A stretch of DNA of 64,000 bases from NCBI GenBank assembly GCA_029224185.1, contig CM055189.1, positions 24,705,070-24,769,069 on the forward strand, given 5' to 3'. This document shows, piece after piece, positions 40,241-49,981 of this stretch (within the stretch, counting starts at the first letter, position 1; each line of letters begins with the position of its first letter). The notes under the pieces are model-generated. The model ran no database searches. It saw nothing but the letters and a program-made list of their open reading frames with translations, and had not been told where the DNA came from. This stretch comes from Karalla daura (taxonomy: Eukaryota; Chordata; Actinopteri; Chaetodontiformes; Leiognathidae). Made by a program: the position numbers and the translations under genes.

Positions 40241-40536
40241 GAGGGCTGGGATCAAATGTAGCACTTCACTCAAATCGGCAGTCTAGCCCGCGATAAACCT
40301 GGCATTTCAGCAGGGTTTTCAAGAGCTGCCGCTTTTTGGTTGCGGGACGGGTGTGGGGGAGAAAAAGGTCAGAGTCGTCAAATTCTCTGAAACGTGCTGG
40401 GCCACAGGGAGGAGGCGGCCGATTGGCTGACCTCACGTCCAGTCGCCTCCTCGGAGGGCAGGCGTCAAGATTAATGACCAGCATCAGCTCTGCTGCCTGG
40501 GGGAAACACAGGCCTTTCACAGCCACAAATACACTC

Positions 40537-40586
40537 TGTGTATGTGTGTGTGCGTGTGTGCGTGTGTGTGTGTGCGTGTGCGCGTG
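40537..40586. repeat. GT/GC microsatellite
   Basis: TGTGTGCG-type alternating tract. Confidence 0.9.
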
Positions 40587-43500
40587 CATCTTTGGATCAA
40601 TGGGGGCTACGATACTGTAACTCCATTCAGCATCATCCATTGACAGCAGGTTTTGGCGATTAAGTGGCTCTTTATCAGTCCTCCGGCTACAACAAAGGTC
40701 TGAAACAGGATTAAGTGAAGACGTGGTGCTAACGCTGTGGCCCTCTGAGAATCCGCTGGCACGGAGAGGAGCCACGCTGCTGCAGGGCAGGATTACTCCA
40801 CAAAGAGATGGAGGGATATGGAACCCCCAACCCCCGTCCTCCTCCTCATTCCCTCCCCCCCCACGCACCTCCCGTTATCTTGACATCTGAACTACTTAAA
40901 TGCCTCTCATACCGTCAGAGTCGGCTGGCGGAGGCAGCATCCCGCTGCCGTTTGCCCGAGGATGAAGACGAGGGAGACGAGGGGGAGAGAGGGGGCGGAG
41001 GCGGACGTGTTTGGCCCGAGCGGGGATGGGGGACGTTCATTCATCACCAGGAAGTGAAGTGCAATCCAGGCAGTGAGTGTAAGGTAGATGAATGGCCGGT
41101 AACCTGGAGGAACGAGACCATTCATCACATCCTAAAATTAAGTTCATTAAAGCACTATCTGTGGAGATACATCAGTGTCCCCGGCCGCACGTGTTTGCTG
41201 CTCCGGACGACGCCGTTCAGGTTTTTCTCACGTCGGCAAACGGCGCATCGGGATCATCGCAGACAACCACAACTAGCGTCACACGTCTGCTCCGTTTACT
41301 GTCCCCTTAAAGGGAAACACTGCCATCTCAAAGCTCTGGCTAACCTCTCGCTTTCTAGTTTACAGCTGGACCTTAGCAAAACACTTGTTTGGATGAGCAA
41401 CTGCCTCTGGTGTTGCTCTGGAGATACATCTGCTTTCACCACGCAGTAGTACACATCTGACAGTCAGGCATCAAATTACTGTAATTAGCTGCTGCCCTCG
41501 CCTACTGAAGTACGTTACAGTAAATCATGTAGCATGCAGACTTTGAGAGATGAATCCGTGTCAGGTGGGGGTGTCCTATGTGCTCCAGCACATATTAACC
41601 ACAAAGCATCTCGGTAAACAATGGATTGGGTGGAGACCGGGACAGCAGGTCCACAAGCCTCGTCTTCAGACGTCAGGTCAGGCAGGCTTTAGGTGCAGCA
41701 CGTCCATTACCTTTATAGTGGGATTCAAGTTGAATCAAGAATCCCAGAGCTTTTTCAACTGCAATCCTTCAGTTGTTCCATCGATTTCATGATAAATACC
41801 TCGGTTGCTTTTTTTTTTTACAGCAATTGTAAACTGTGTTTCATAACTTGAATTCTGACATAAGTTTAGCCCATTCTTGACTACTTTTGACTACAATTCG
41901 ATATCTGACATGACGTTTTTGGACTTGCTGTGCATCTGTTTCGCTTTGTTTTTTTACATTCTTTGTCTGCAGCGCTGCCATCCAGACACTACTGAAACTA
42001 CTCCTCTCCACCCTCTGAATCTTTTCCACCCAACACTGGGTGGTGAAGAATGCTCTGTCAATAGATCCACCGCTCCAGCAGCAGGTCACCGATTCCCAGT
42101 GAATGATAAAACGAGGACTGTGCTCTGGACGTGGACCCCCCCTCCCATCCTGCAGGAGCAGCGAGCAGAGCAGAGCAGAGCAGAGCTGAGCTGAGCTGCT
42201 GCTGCTTACACAACAGCGGAGCCGAGCCTGGGAACAAACAGGCGCTCGGAGTAACCTTGCCAACCGGAGTGGAAACTCCCCCACGCGTCCATTCATGTGA
42301 GGATGTGCAGCCCTCGCCGCCGCTTCCTCACAATAGCGTTTGTGCAGCGAGCAGAGGGAGCCGGGGCCGGCCAGAGAGCAGCTATCACTAGGCAACAGGC
42401 AGGAGGGAATCCAGCACCACACACTCTGCTGCTGCCGCTGCCGCTGCCGAGCACGGAGCTGTGTGGGCTCATGACAGATAACGGTCCGGATATAATTCAC
42501 ACTCCGGGAGAGAAGGAAAAAGAGAGAGAAAAGGGAAAAGGCTCACGAGGTCAAATTCAAATTGGTCGCCTTTGTGGCGCGAGCAACAAGTCCCCCTCTC
42601 TCCCGTGGCCTCAGCCAGGCCCGAATCCTACGAGTTATCTTAAGAGGCCGGAAAACAATAATTCAGTTAGAGACCGAACTGCAGACCGACATGTTTTCAG
42701 GGGGCGGATTAATTCCTCCCAATAAAATTACATTTATTAAGAGGAAGAGGGGAAAAAAAGACTTCACATCCGTTATCTGCCTCTCCGGGCTATCTTGATT
42801 CAGCTTTTTCTCTCTCTCCTCGCGGCCCATGGAGTTAAGGCAATGAAACGTATTCTGGTCAAGGGGCTGCCCACCACAACTTCCACGGCCCCAGGTGCAA
42901 GTCCTCGGCGGCCTGGGTTTTTGTCTCCTTTCTGCCTGATGTTCTTTCTCCTGGCTTTAGTGTCTGCCATCGATCAGTGCATGCAGCGCTTTCTACCGAT
43001 TCCATTTCGACAAATCTGTTTGTTACCGTCAAATATGTAAGGGATAATGCCCGGTGACATCATCATAAACTAATGGACGAGACGGGTGCGAGCCGGACGC
43101 CCTGCAGCCAATCAGAATGGAGGAGTCACCCATAATCTCATTCTCCCATTGTTCCCAAGTTCTGCACCATACCATGCCTTGACTGGAGAGCAGGACAGAC
43201 TTTTTCCTGGAGCTAATCTCATTCATTTGCCAGCTCCTTGGGCACCAGCGTCTCAACGCGAAGCAGTTGCTCAGCGTGTGTGTGTGTGTGTGTGGGGGGG
43301 GGGGGGCGCACGCGAAGGTGATCGGAGCTGAAACGATGTGGCATCGCAGTCCTGCTGGGATGCGGCCCGTCCCATTCACGTCCTGCTCCGAGCCGACAGA
43401 GACGGGACCCGCTGTGGCGGAGCTGCGATCGCGTGAAATGAAGTGATTTCAACGCCGCAATCCTACCAAGTTGAATAGAGCGGTTCATTGGGACAGGTGG

Positions 43501-43689
43501 AAAAGCCGCTCTCTCAGAACTCTCAGAGGAGGGCCTGGTTTGGTAAATGGGGTCGCGATCAGGCTTCAAAGTATCCCCTCGTGGCTGTAATTAACCAAAT
43601 AATTTGCTTTATTGAACATACAAGATGCCTTCACACAGGTAACAAAAACAGACAACTGATATGCTTGAAATGAAAAAAAAAAAAAAAAA
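40587..43689. other. non-coding sequence downstream of fbxw7, with CpG-rich patches
   Basis: CG-rich patches at about 40930-41030 and 42110-42480, and a GAGCA/GAGCT pentamer repeat (about 42164-42200). The 42640-42780 stretch is complex and AT-rich. No coding exon is recognised on either strand. The last 600 bases follow the fbxw7 poly(A) site. Confidence 0.55.
43275..43306. repeat. GT tract followed by G run
   Basis: About 19 bases of GT, then a 13-base G run. Confidence 0.9.
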
Positions 43690-43703
43690 AGAAAAACCCA
43701 CAT

Positions 43704-43709
43704 TTTATT
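43704..43709 (-). promoter_or_regulatory. fbxw7 polyadenylation signal AATAAA
   Basis: The plus strand reads TTTATT, so the mRNA strand reads AATAAA. It is followed downstream by a U-rich stretch (plus-strand A run at about 43673-43690), as expected of a downstream element. A second AATAAA on the same strand lies at 43608-43613 and could serve as an alternative end. The AT-rich segment just upstream (43710-43860) looks like the conserved end of a vertebrate 3'UTR. Confidence 0.65.
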
Positions 43710-43713
43710 GCAC
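43706..43713 (-). promoter_or_regulatory. miR-25/92/363 family 8-mer seed match
   Basis: The mRNA strand reads GTGCAATA, complementary to positions 2-8 of the miR-25/32/92/363 family with the extra A. It overlaps the poly(A) signal by four bases. FBXW7 is an established target of this family in mammals; use of this particular site in fish is inference. Confidence 0.55.
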
Positions 43714-43992
43714 TTAAGTTATAAGAAAATAAAATTCTAAGTGAATCAAACAAATACACAATCCCTTTAAGGTTTTTTCTGTCTGTTTTCTTTTTTGCCA
43801 GGCAGTTTACATGAACTGAAAAATAAAAACACCTGCAACAAATCTGATTTCTCAAACCAGATCATAAATTAAAACAGAGGGAGAGAAAACAACGAGAGGA
43901 GATAGAGCAAGATTGTTTTCTGGTTCTTTTTTTTTTTTTTGTCTCTTTTTTTTTTGTCTCTTTTTTTTCTCAATATACAGTGTTATACCACT

Positions 43993-44000
43993 TTCACAGT
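43993..44000 (-). promoter_or_regulatory. miR-27 8-mer seed match (distal)
   Basis: The mRNA strand reads ACTGTGAA, a full 8-mer for miR-27. It lies about 290 bases upstream of the inferred poly(A) signal in an AT-rich segment. FBXW7 repression by miR-27 is reported in mammals. Confidence 0.5.
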
Positions 44001-44657
44001 TCGGCTCGAGTTGTGACTCCCGGGGATCGAGACGATTTTCCGTTTGGCTACCATGTACTCGGCTGTTGTGCCTCGTTTTTATTCTTCCCACTGACGCTCC
44101 AGGAGCCGGCGACGCCACGGGACAGCCCGGCCTCCCGGCCTCGCCTCCGCCTGACGCTTGCCACGCTCTCCTCTGTCGCTTCCGGACCATCTTCGAATGG
44201 AACGACGACCACGCGCGCGCACTCACGCACACACACACGCACGCACACGGACAGTCCTCTCATTCGCGTGTTCAAACCGACGCCGTCTCGTCTTCCTTTT
44301 CCTCTCGGCCGGCCCCCGAAGAACAGGCCGGAGGAGCGTTGTCCCAAGGAATGTGTTTACAAGTCGCCCGTCACAACACGCCGACACACGCACGCACGCG
44401 CACACGCACGCCAACAGTGTACACCCCCTCGCTTCCTCTCTCCGCGGGCGATCCCGTCCCGCGTCCGGGCGGACACGCTCCCTCCTCGCGGCCTCGTAGA
44501 GGCACGTTTGGCTCAAGTTTCAGTGGCAAAAACAAAAAAAAAAAGGAAAAACAAAAACGTCGGATGTTGCCTTTTTGTTTCCGTTGCGTCCAAACGCGTG
44601 GAGTTCAATTTGGAATTTTGCCTGGGACTAAAACGTCGCAGCAAGTAAAAGTTCCCC

Positions 44658-44688
<31 letters not shown>

Positions 44689-44762
44689 CCATTCATCTAG
44701 CAGCATAAATACAGTTTGGCCACTGGGGGAAAAAGTCGAGGGGAAGGGGCCGGGGTGGGGGT

Positions 44763-44794
<32 letters not shown>
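44763..44794. repeat. 32-base G homopolymer in the fbxw7 3'UTR
   Basis: Uninterrupted G on the plus strand, so C in the fbxw7 mRNA. Its true length is uncertain because such runs are prone to sequencing error. Confidence 0.85.
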
Positions 44795-44796
<2 letters not shown>

Positions 44797-45000
44797 CGGG
44801 GGCGCGAGTCCACAGCGCTTAGAGCAGAGAACCTTTACTTCCTCTCATCACAGCACCGGCATTGAGGAAACCACCCCAGCTAGACTGAAAAACTCTGGAC
44901 AGCATTGGTGTTTGTGTGTGCGGAGACGGAGCTCCAGACCCAGGTATAGAGAAAACAGAAAGGAGAGGACAATCAACTCAAATAAACAGACCAAAGAGAA

Positions 45001-45029
45001 AAAAGAAAGAAAGAAAGAAAGAAAGAAAA
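45001..45029. repeat. AAAG tetranucleotide repeat
   Basis: About seven units in the inferred 3'UTR (CTTT in mRNA). Confidence 0.9.
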
Positions 45030-45093
45030 CCCTGGTGACATAATGACAGCAAACCTAAAGAGAGCAGCTTTCTAATACTGGGATTTGTTGCCG

Positions 45094-45100
45094 TTGGCAA
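45094..45100 (-). promoter_or_regulatory. miR-182 7-mer seed match
   Basis: The mRNA strand reads TTGCCAA, complementary to the miR-182 seed. A single 7-mer in about 2.4 kb could occur by chance. Confidence 0.35.
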
Positions 45101-45195
45101 CTGTGAGGAAAGAGGAGAAAAACAACAAAAAAAAACCAAGAAACCCCCTTTCATATGATAAACCGAAACAAAACAAAAAAAAAAACGTACTGAAA

Positions 45196-45203
45196 TTCAC
45201 AGT
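45196..45203 (-). promoter_or_regulatory. miR-27 8-mer seed match (proximal)
   Basis: A second ACTGTGAA on the mRNA strand, about 870 bases after the stop codon, in an A/T-rich segment between GC-rich repeats. Two identical 8-mers in one 3'UTR are more than expected by chance. Confidence 0.5.
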
Positions 45204-46005
45204 TGTGTTTTGTGTGTGCGATACTGTAAAGAAATCGAGACGAACTGAAGCCGAGTGGGGGACGAGGAGAACGGAAATGGAGTGACGAGAAGCCCCCCCC
45301 CCCCCCCCCCCGTCGCCTTCCCTCCTCCGCAGCGAGCAGCTCTGTGGGCGGGACTTCCTCCACCCTCCGCCGGGCCCTCTGAGTGGACGTGTGTGGCCGC
45401 ACACCGATGGAAGCCGGGCGGGAGGAGGCCTGTAGGTGTGTGTGTCTGTGTGTGTGCGTGTGTGCGTGTGTGGGGAGGGGAGGGGAGGGGAGAGAGGGAG
45501 GGCGGGGGGCGGGGGCGGGGGGGGGTCTTTAAAAAATAATATATCTCTGTACATCTTAAAATCTGTCAGGCTTGAGCAAATCCAAGTCTCTGTGCGGAGC
45601 GGACCCCCAGCCCGGAGGGCCGGGTCGCCTCCAGTGTTCAGTCGTCGCTCGTCTCTCCTTCCCCGTCTCCTTCTCCCAGCCAATCAGAGGACAGAGCGGC
45701 CGCTGCCCCCCACCTCCCACCCCCTGCCTCCTCACCTTCACCTCCACCTCCACCTCCACCTCCATCTCCACTGGAGCCTGGTGGTGGTGGGGCGGCTGCA
45801 GCAGGGGGCTGGACACGGCTCTGTGTGTGTGTGTGTGTGTGTGTGAAGGGGAGGTGGGATGTGGAGGAGAGGACAGGACGGGACAGGACAGCTCCCTGTG
45901 TGTGTGTGTGTGTATGTATGTGGCGAGGGGAGTGGGGGGGGGGGGTGCAGGCGGGTGTAGACTCTGGTTGTAGAGCGCTGGGCCGGGGCCTCCAGCTCCC
46001 TGCTG

Positions 46006-46006
<1 letters not shown>

Positions 46007-46050
<44 letters not shown>
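46007..46050. repeat. CT microsatellite just after the fbxw7 stop
   Basis: About 22 units of CT on the plus strand (GA in the mRNA), starting 19 bases after the stop codon. Confidence 0.95.
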
Positions 46051-46053
<3 letters not shown>

Positions 46054-46068
46054 CCCGCTGCTCCTCCC

Positions 46069-46337
46069 TCACTTCATGTCCACGTCAAAGTCCAGCACCA
46101 GCAGCTTGGTCTCCTCCGTGCCGTTGCGGCTGCCCACCGCGCACACCAGCTTGGTGTTGGAGGCGCGGATGCGCCACACCACGCCGCCGCTGCCGCCGCT
46201 CTCCAGCGTCACCAGGTTGCGGATGAACTCGCCCGTCTTCAGGTCCCACAGCTTGACCGTGCCGTCGTCCGAGCTGGTGATCACAAAGTTCTTGTTGAAC
46301 TGGAGGCACGTCACGGCGCTCTGGTGCTTGTGGGGAC
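46069..46337 (-). CDS. fbxw7: fbxw7 last coding exon: blades 7 and 8, C-terminus, stop
   Basis: The exon is 269 bases including the TGA at 46069-46071. It encodes (G)PHKHQSAVTCLQFNKNFV, ITSSDDGTVKLWDLKTGE, FIRNLVTLESGGSGGVVWRI, RASNTKLVCAVGSRNGTEE and TKLLVLDFDVDMK. The end DFDVDMK is identical to mammals. The only change seen is N to H in GPNKHQ. The acceptor is unusual: the 30-odd bases before CAG are an alternating GTGTGC tract rather than pyrimidines. Phase 1 fits the previous exon. A CT microsatellite follows the stop within about 20 bases. Confidence 0.97.
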
Positions 46338-46878
46338 CTGCACGCACACACACGCACACGCACACGCACGCAGCTGGTTAGACGGGTCCATCCTGGGGTC
46401 GTCGGCAGCGTTGGCAGCAAACAAACATTTGCTGTCTGTACTCAAACAGCGGCCGAGGAGCTGCCATGCTCGGGAAAACGTGTTCACGTTCACCCCGTTC
46501 TGTATAGTGTATATGAGCGCCTCTCGGGAGCAGAGGTCCTAATTGAAGACATCGATTGAGACGGTCCATTAGAGAGCCTATCAGCGACGCAGACCCCCCA
46601 AGCGTCGAAACACGCCGAACGCGATGCCGTCTCCTCGTCGGGAGGTTCTGAGCGATTTCCCCAAGGTCAAAGCTTCAGCATCACGCTGTGGACGGGGGGG
46701 GGGGGGGGGCTTCACACGGAGGGCCTGTGTGTGAGCTCCCAGCCCTGGCATGGAGAGCAAAGCTCCGCAGAGGCAGAGGCAGAGACGCCACACGGCGCTG
46801 GAGAAGCTGCAGTGGGCGTGGTGAGGCTGAGCCGAGGCCGGCCGCTGTCACAGAGTGGCTCCGGCTACACCCCTGCCT

Positions 46879-46883
<5 letters not shown>

Positions 46884-46952
<69 letters not shown>
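46884..46952. repeat. CT microsatellite in the last intron
   Basis: Pure CT tract of about 69 bp. Confidence 0.95.
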
Positions 46953-46956
<4 letters not shown>

Positions 46957-47640
46957 CCTGCCTTTCTGTGTGTTGTACATGCATCTATATGCGCGTGCAG
47001 CTGGCAGCAGGCCACCGTTACAGGGAAGATGGCTGCGCTCGCTGCCTGCTCCGAGGTGACTTTATTCGCCACCGTACGCGCGCTTCAGATTTCCCCGGGG
47101 GAGGGGGGAGGGAGGAGGGGGGGGGGGTTTGGAAAATGATATCTTAATTAAATCAATTAGGGGCGACGCAAAACACAAACAAGCGCGGAATCGAGTGCCG
47201 GCAAATGAAGTGCTTTCTTCCCGGGGTTGCTATAGCAGCTGCAGCCGCTCCGTCTCGACGCTCCGGCACACCCGAAGCCTCGCCGTCGACCACAGGCTGG
47301 GTCGTTCACCCCCAGCGTACCGGGCCCGGCTCTGCACCACCAGCCCCCCCCCCCCCCCCCCCCGCTCTCCCCTCCCACCATTAGCACAACAAAGCGGCCC
47401 GCTCCGCCGCTACCTTTGCTGACAGAGGCGACCTTGTTGTCGGCCCATTGTCTTATCACGAGCGCGCTAATGAGTGGCAGATATTGTCCCGTGGCCTGAT
47501 TATGTGACCCACAAAGTCTCCCCCCCCCCCCGGCCTTCATCCTCACTGTAGTCTCTTCACAAGGCACTGGCCACCCCCACCCCAACCCACCCCACCCCCC
47601 GGTGTCTCTTCAGACGCTCACTGGGGCATCCCTTTGTTCG

Positions 47641-47643
<3 letters not shown>

Positions 47644-47674
<31 letters not shown>
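47644..47674. repeat. GT microsatellite in the last intron
   Basis: Pure GT tract of about 30 bp. Confidence 0.95.
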
Positions 47675-47675
<1 letters not shown>

Positions 47676-48181
47676 GGTGTTTGCTGGAGCAGCGTGCGTG
47701 CCTGGGGTTTGCTAATGAGGGTGTTCAGGGGTGGGGCGGCGGCCGGCCGCTGCTACTGCTATTCAGCACAGAGACTCCCGACTTCCGCTAATGGAGCCTG
47801 AACCGTTCAGACAGACACAAAGGAAATGAGAGTGTAATCAGGGCCAGCAGGCCCCACAAGGTGTCCGCTCCCCTCACTCACTCACTCTCTCTCTCTCTCA
47901 CACACACACACACGCACGCACACACCAACACGCAGTGGAGGCTGGGCCCTCGGGACCCGTTTCGACACCTCCATATTTACCTCTCTTCACACTCCTCGCT
48001 GCAGATTCAAGTGCTGACTGCTACATCAGCTTAAATGCACCTACCGCTTTAAGAAAGAGTAAAAGCGGGCCTCCTGCTCGACCTGCTTTGACAGGTTACC
48101 AGAGAGCACCCGCGGGCCCGGCCTTCCACAGGTGCGGAGGCGTGGGGCCGGTCGGGGGGCGGGGGGGGGTCGGGGACCCAC

Positions 48182-48392
48182 CTTGAAGTGTCTGCAGGCA
48201 CTGGCCCGTCTTGATGTCCCAGATCTTGACCGTGGAGTCGGCGTTGCCCGAGACCAGGATGTTGTCTTTCAGCTCCATGCCGCTGGTGAGAGACTGATGC
48301 CCGGTGAGCGTGTGGATGCAGTTGCCCGTCTCCACGTCCCACACCCGTATGGACGTGTCCAGCGAGCCGCTCACCACGTGGATCCCGTCGAA
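48182..48392 (-). CDS. fbxw7: fbxw7 core exon 9: end of blade 5 and blade 6
   Basis: The exon is 211 bases, phase 0 at the start and one base over at the end. It follows a 97-bp intron whose pyrimidine tract is an almost pure C-run before GCAG. The donor is CTTCAAG|GTGGGT. It encodes FDGIHVVSGSLDTSIRVWDV, ETGNCIHTLTGHQSLTSGME, LKDNILVSGNADSTVKIWDI and KTGQCLQTLQ. Two W-D signatures (RVWD, KIWD) mark the ends of blades 5 and 6. No change from the human sequence is seen. The final G joins GT of the last exon to give the glycine before PHKHQS. Confidence 0.97.
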
Positions 48393-48489
48393 CTGCGGGG
48401 GGGGGGGGGGGGGGCGGCGAACACAGGGCGTGAGTTTCGAGTTCCGCGGCGCGCCGAGACCCGTGTATGTGTGCGTGCGCGTGTCTGAC

Positions 48490-48715
48490 CTGTAAGGAGT
48501 ACACTCTGTTGGTGTGGCCCTGCAGCGTGTGGAGGCAGGTCTCCGTCTCGGGGTCCCACACTTTGACCATGAAGTCGTAGGCACCGCTGACCACCCGCCG
48601 GCCGTCGTACTGGACGCAGCGCACCGCCGCCACGTGGCCCATCAGCACGTGTAAACACTGACCCGTCTCGATGTCCCAGACGCGCAGCGTGGCGTCCCGG
48701 GACCCACTGACCACC
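48490..48715 (-). CDS. fbxw7: fbxw7 core exon 8: end of blade 3, blade 4, start of blade 5
   Basis: The exon is 226 bases: one base completes an arginine, then 75 codons follow. The acceptor is CTGTGTCAG and the donor is TTACAG|GTCAGA. It encodes VVSGSRDATLRVWDIETGQ, CLHVLMGHVAAVRCVQYDGR, RVVSGAYDFMVKVWDPETET and CLHTLQGHTNRVYSLQ. The arginines of SGSRDA and AVRCVQ correspond to human Arg479 and Arg505, and the tyrosine of RVYSLQ to Tyr545. All are phosphodegron-contact or tumour-hotspot positions, and all are intact. The amino acid sequence looks the same as in mammals, so the substrate-binding face is fully preserved. Confidence 0.97.
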
Positions 48716-49799
48716 CTGACACAGACAGAGACAGAGACAAAGAGAAAACACTCAGAACGGGCCGTTGTGGATTCAGGTGAGGGTGAGGCCCCCCCCCACC
48801 CGGCTCCGCTTCGCTCACGCCTCGGCGGCCGCGCTGACGGCATGATGAGGCGGGTAGGAGCGTTTCCTTTCAGCCCGCAGACAATGGTTGAGAAGCCAGG
48901 GCGACACGTTTGCGTGTCGGTACTTGAACGCAGAATAACACCTGGCACCCAGGAAACTCCCTTCAGGAGGGGGGGGGGGGGGCGCGGCCGGGCCCGGGGA
49001 TGTCGATACCAAGAAGAAGAAGGCGCGAGATAGAGGGGGGAAACGCATCCAGAGGAGAGGGAGTCCTTGCCGGGCCCCCGGGCAAAAAGAGCACTCAGAG
49101 TCTCCGGAGCGTAACGGCGAGCGAATGAGCGAGCAGCGGCTCGCTTAAGGCGGCTCACAGGGTCTATTTAATCGCCGCGCGCTCGCCATCGCGGAGACGG
49201 CGGCCTCTTCAAGTCTGCCGAGATGCTCTTTTCGACGTTCGGGGGACAGCGCTCGCTCCCTTTCACAGCTTGGGTTTGGTGCAGTCTCTGAAAACAGGTG
49301 GAGCATGGACAGATCCCCGGGCCGGCTCGCCACCGCTCCCTCTCTTTACGCTAAGCTAAGATGGCCATCTGCGGGGAGCTTTACCTCTAATCCATCCTCT
49401 CATCTCAGCCTCTGCAAACAAGCCAATTAGCGCTTTTCACACCGCATCTCGCTATTGTTTTTAGAGGGAAAGACGGTGATGTCCTAGCTGGCTGAGAGTG
49501 CACGGGCAAAGCTCACTGATTAACATTTCTAATACATTTATTTTGGGGTTTCCGTTTGTTTCTGTCCCCTCAAGACAGAAACAAACGGGCACGTTCCTGA
49601 AGCCTGGTTTTGACCGGAGCCGCTCGCTTTACCATTTCAGCCTCAGACACATCCCGCAGCAACACGCAAACGCGTTAACGTGGGAGCGCCTCATCCAGTT
49701 TGCTGCCTCAGCGTGGTAGAGGCAGCACTGAGGCGCCAGAGGCACAGAGAGGGGGGAGGGGGGAGGGAGGGGGAGGGGTTGAGTGGAGCGCGGCCATAC
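48716..49799 (-). other. fbxw7 intron between core exons 7 and 8
   Basis: About 1.08 kb. It contains a perfect 15-bp inverted repeat (49552-49588) and a G run at 48968-48982. No coding element is seen. Confidence 0.85.
49552..49588. repeat. perfect 15-bp inverted repeat with 7-base loop
   Basis: Arm CCGTTTGTTTCTGTC (49552-49566), loop of seven, and exact reverse-complement arm GACAGAAACAAACGG (49574-49588), within an fbxw7 intron. It can form a hairpin in RNA from either strand. It is shorter than a typical pre-miRNA. Confidence 0.95.
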
Positions 49800-49981
49800 C
49801 TTTTCTCGTGTAGGTGCATGCAGCGCACTGTTGAGGTATGCCCGTAGAGGGTGTGGATACATTCTCCTGTCTCTGCGTTCCAGACCTTGAGTGTGCGATC
49901 CGTGGAGCCGCTGATAATAATGTTGTCTCTCATCTGGGAAGACCACACGCCCCCCGTGTGGCCCACCAACGTGCGCAGACA
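49800..49981 (-). CDS. fbxw7: fbxw7 core exon 7: WD40 blade 2 and first half of blade 3
   Basis: The exon is 182 bases, phase 0 at the start and two bases over at the end. The acceptor is a long TCC-rich tract ending TTCCAG, and the donor is GAAAAG|GTATGG. It encodes CLRTLVGHTGGVWSSQ, MRDNIIISGSTDRTLKVW, NAETGECIHTLYGHTSTVRC and MHLHEKR. The arginine in TVRCM corresponds to human Arg465, one of three that contact the phosphothreonine of the degron and a recurrent tumour mutation site. It is present here. I see no difference from the human sequence. The terminal AG pairs with the first G of the next exon to complete the arginine codon. Confidence 0.96.

Larger units (their letters stand above)
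43690..46068 (-). other. fbxw7: fbxw7 3' untranslated region (inferred)
   Basis: The stretch runs from the stop codon to a poly(A) signal at 43704-43709, about 2.4 kb, with no splice-flanked coding sequence. It contains GC-rich and microsatellite segments (CT at 46007-46050, GT near 45824-45844 and 45437-45472, a 32-base G run on the plus strand at 44763-44794, AAAG at 45001-45029) between AT-rich islands at 45530-45575, 45170-45210 and 43680-43990. The AT-rich islands hold the microRNA seed matches listed separately. The assignment as one continuous 3'UTR is inference from position and the signal, with no transcript evidence. Confidence 0.65.
46338..48181 (-). other. fbxw7 last intron
   Basis: About 1.84 kb with CT (46884-46952), GT (47644-47674), G (46691-46709) and C (47342-47363) tracts. 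The 3' splice site lies at the end of a GTGTGC tract. A branch-point-like CTAAC is found on the minus strand near 46378-46382. Confidence 0.85.

Noticed and set aside
40266..40868. 200-codon minus-strand frame
   Set aside because: It includes a translated GT microsatellite and has no domain or splice context.
43913..45043. 376-codon open frame on the plus strand
   Set aside because: It is made of translated homopolymers and microsatellites (F runs, THTH, SLSLS, G runs), lies antisense to the fbxw7 3'UTR, and matches no family.
48049..49158. 369-codon minus-strand frame through two fbxw7 exons
   Set aside because: Only the part matching 48490-48715 is coding. The rest reads through introns bounded by clear splice sites.
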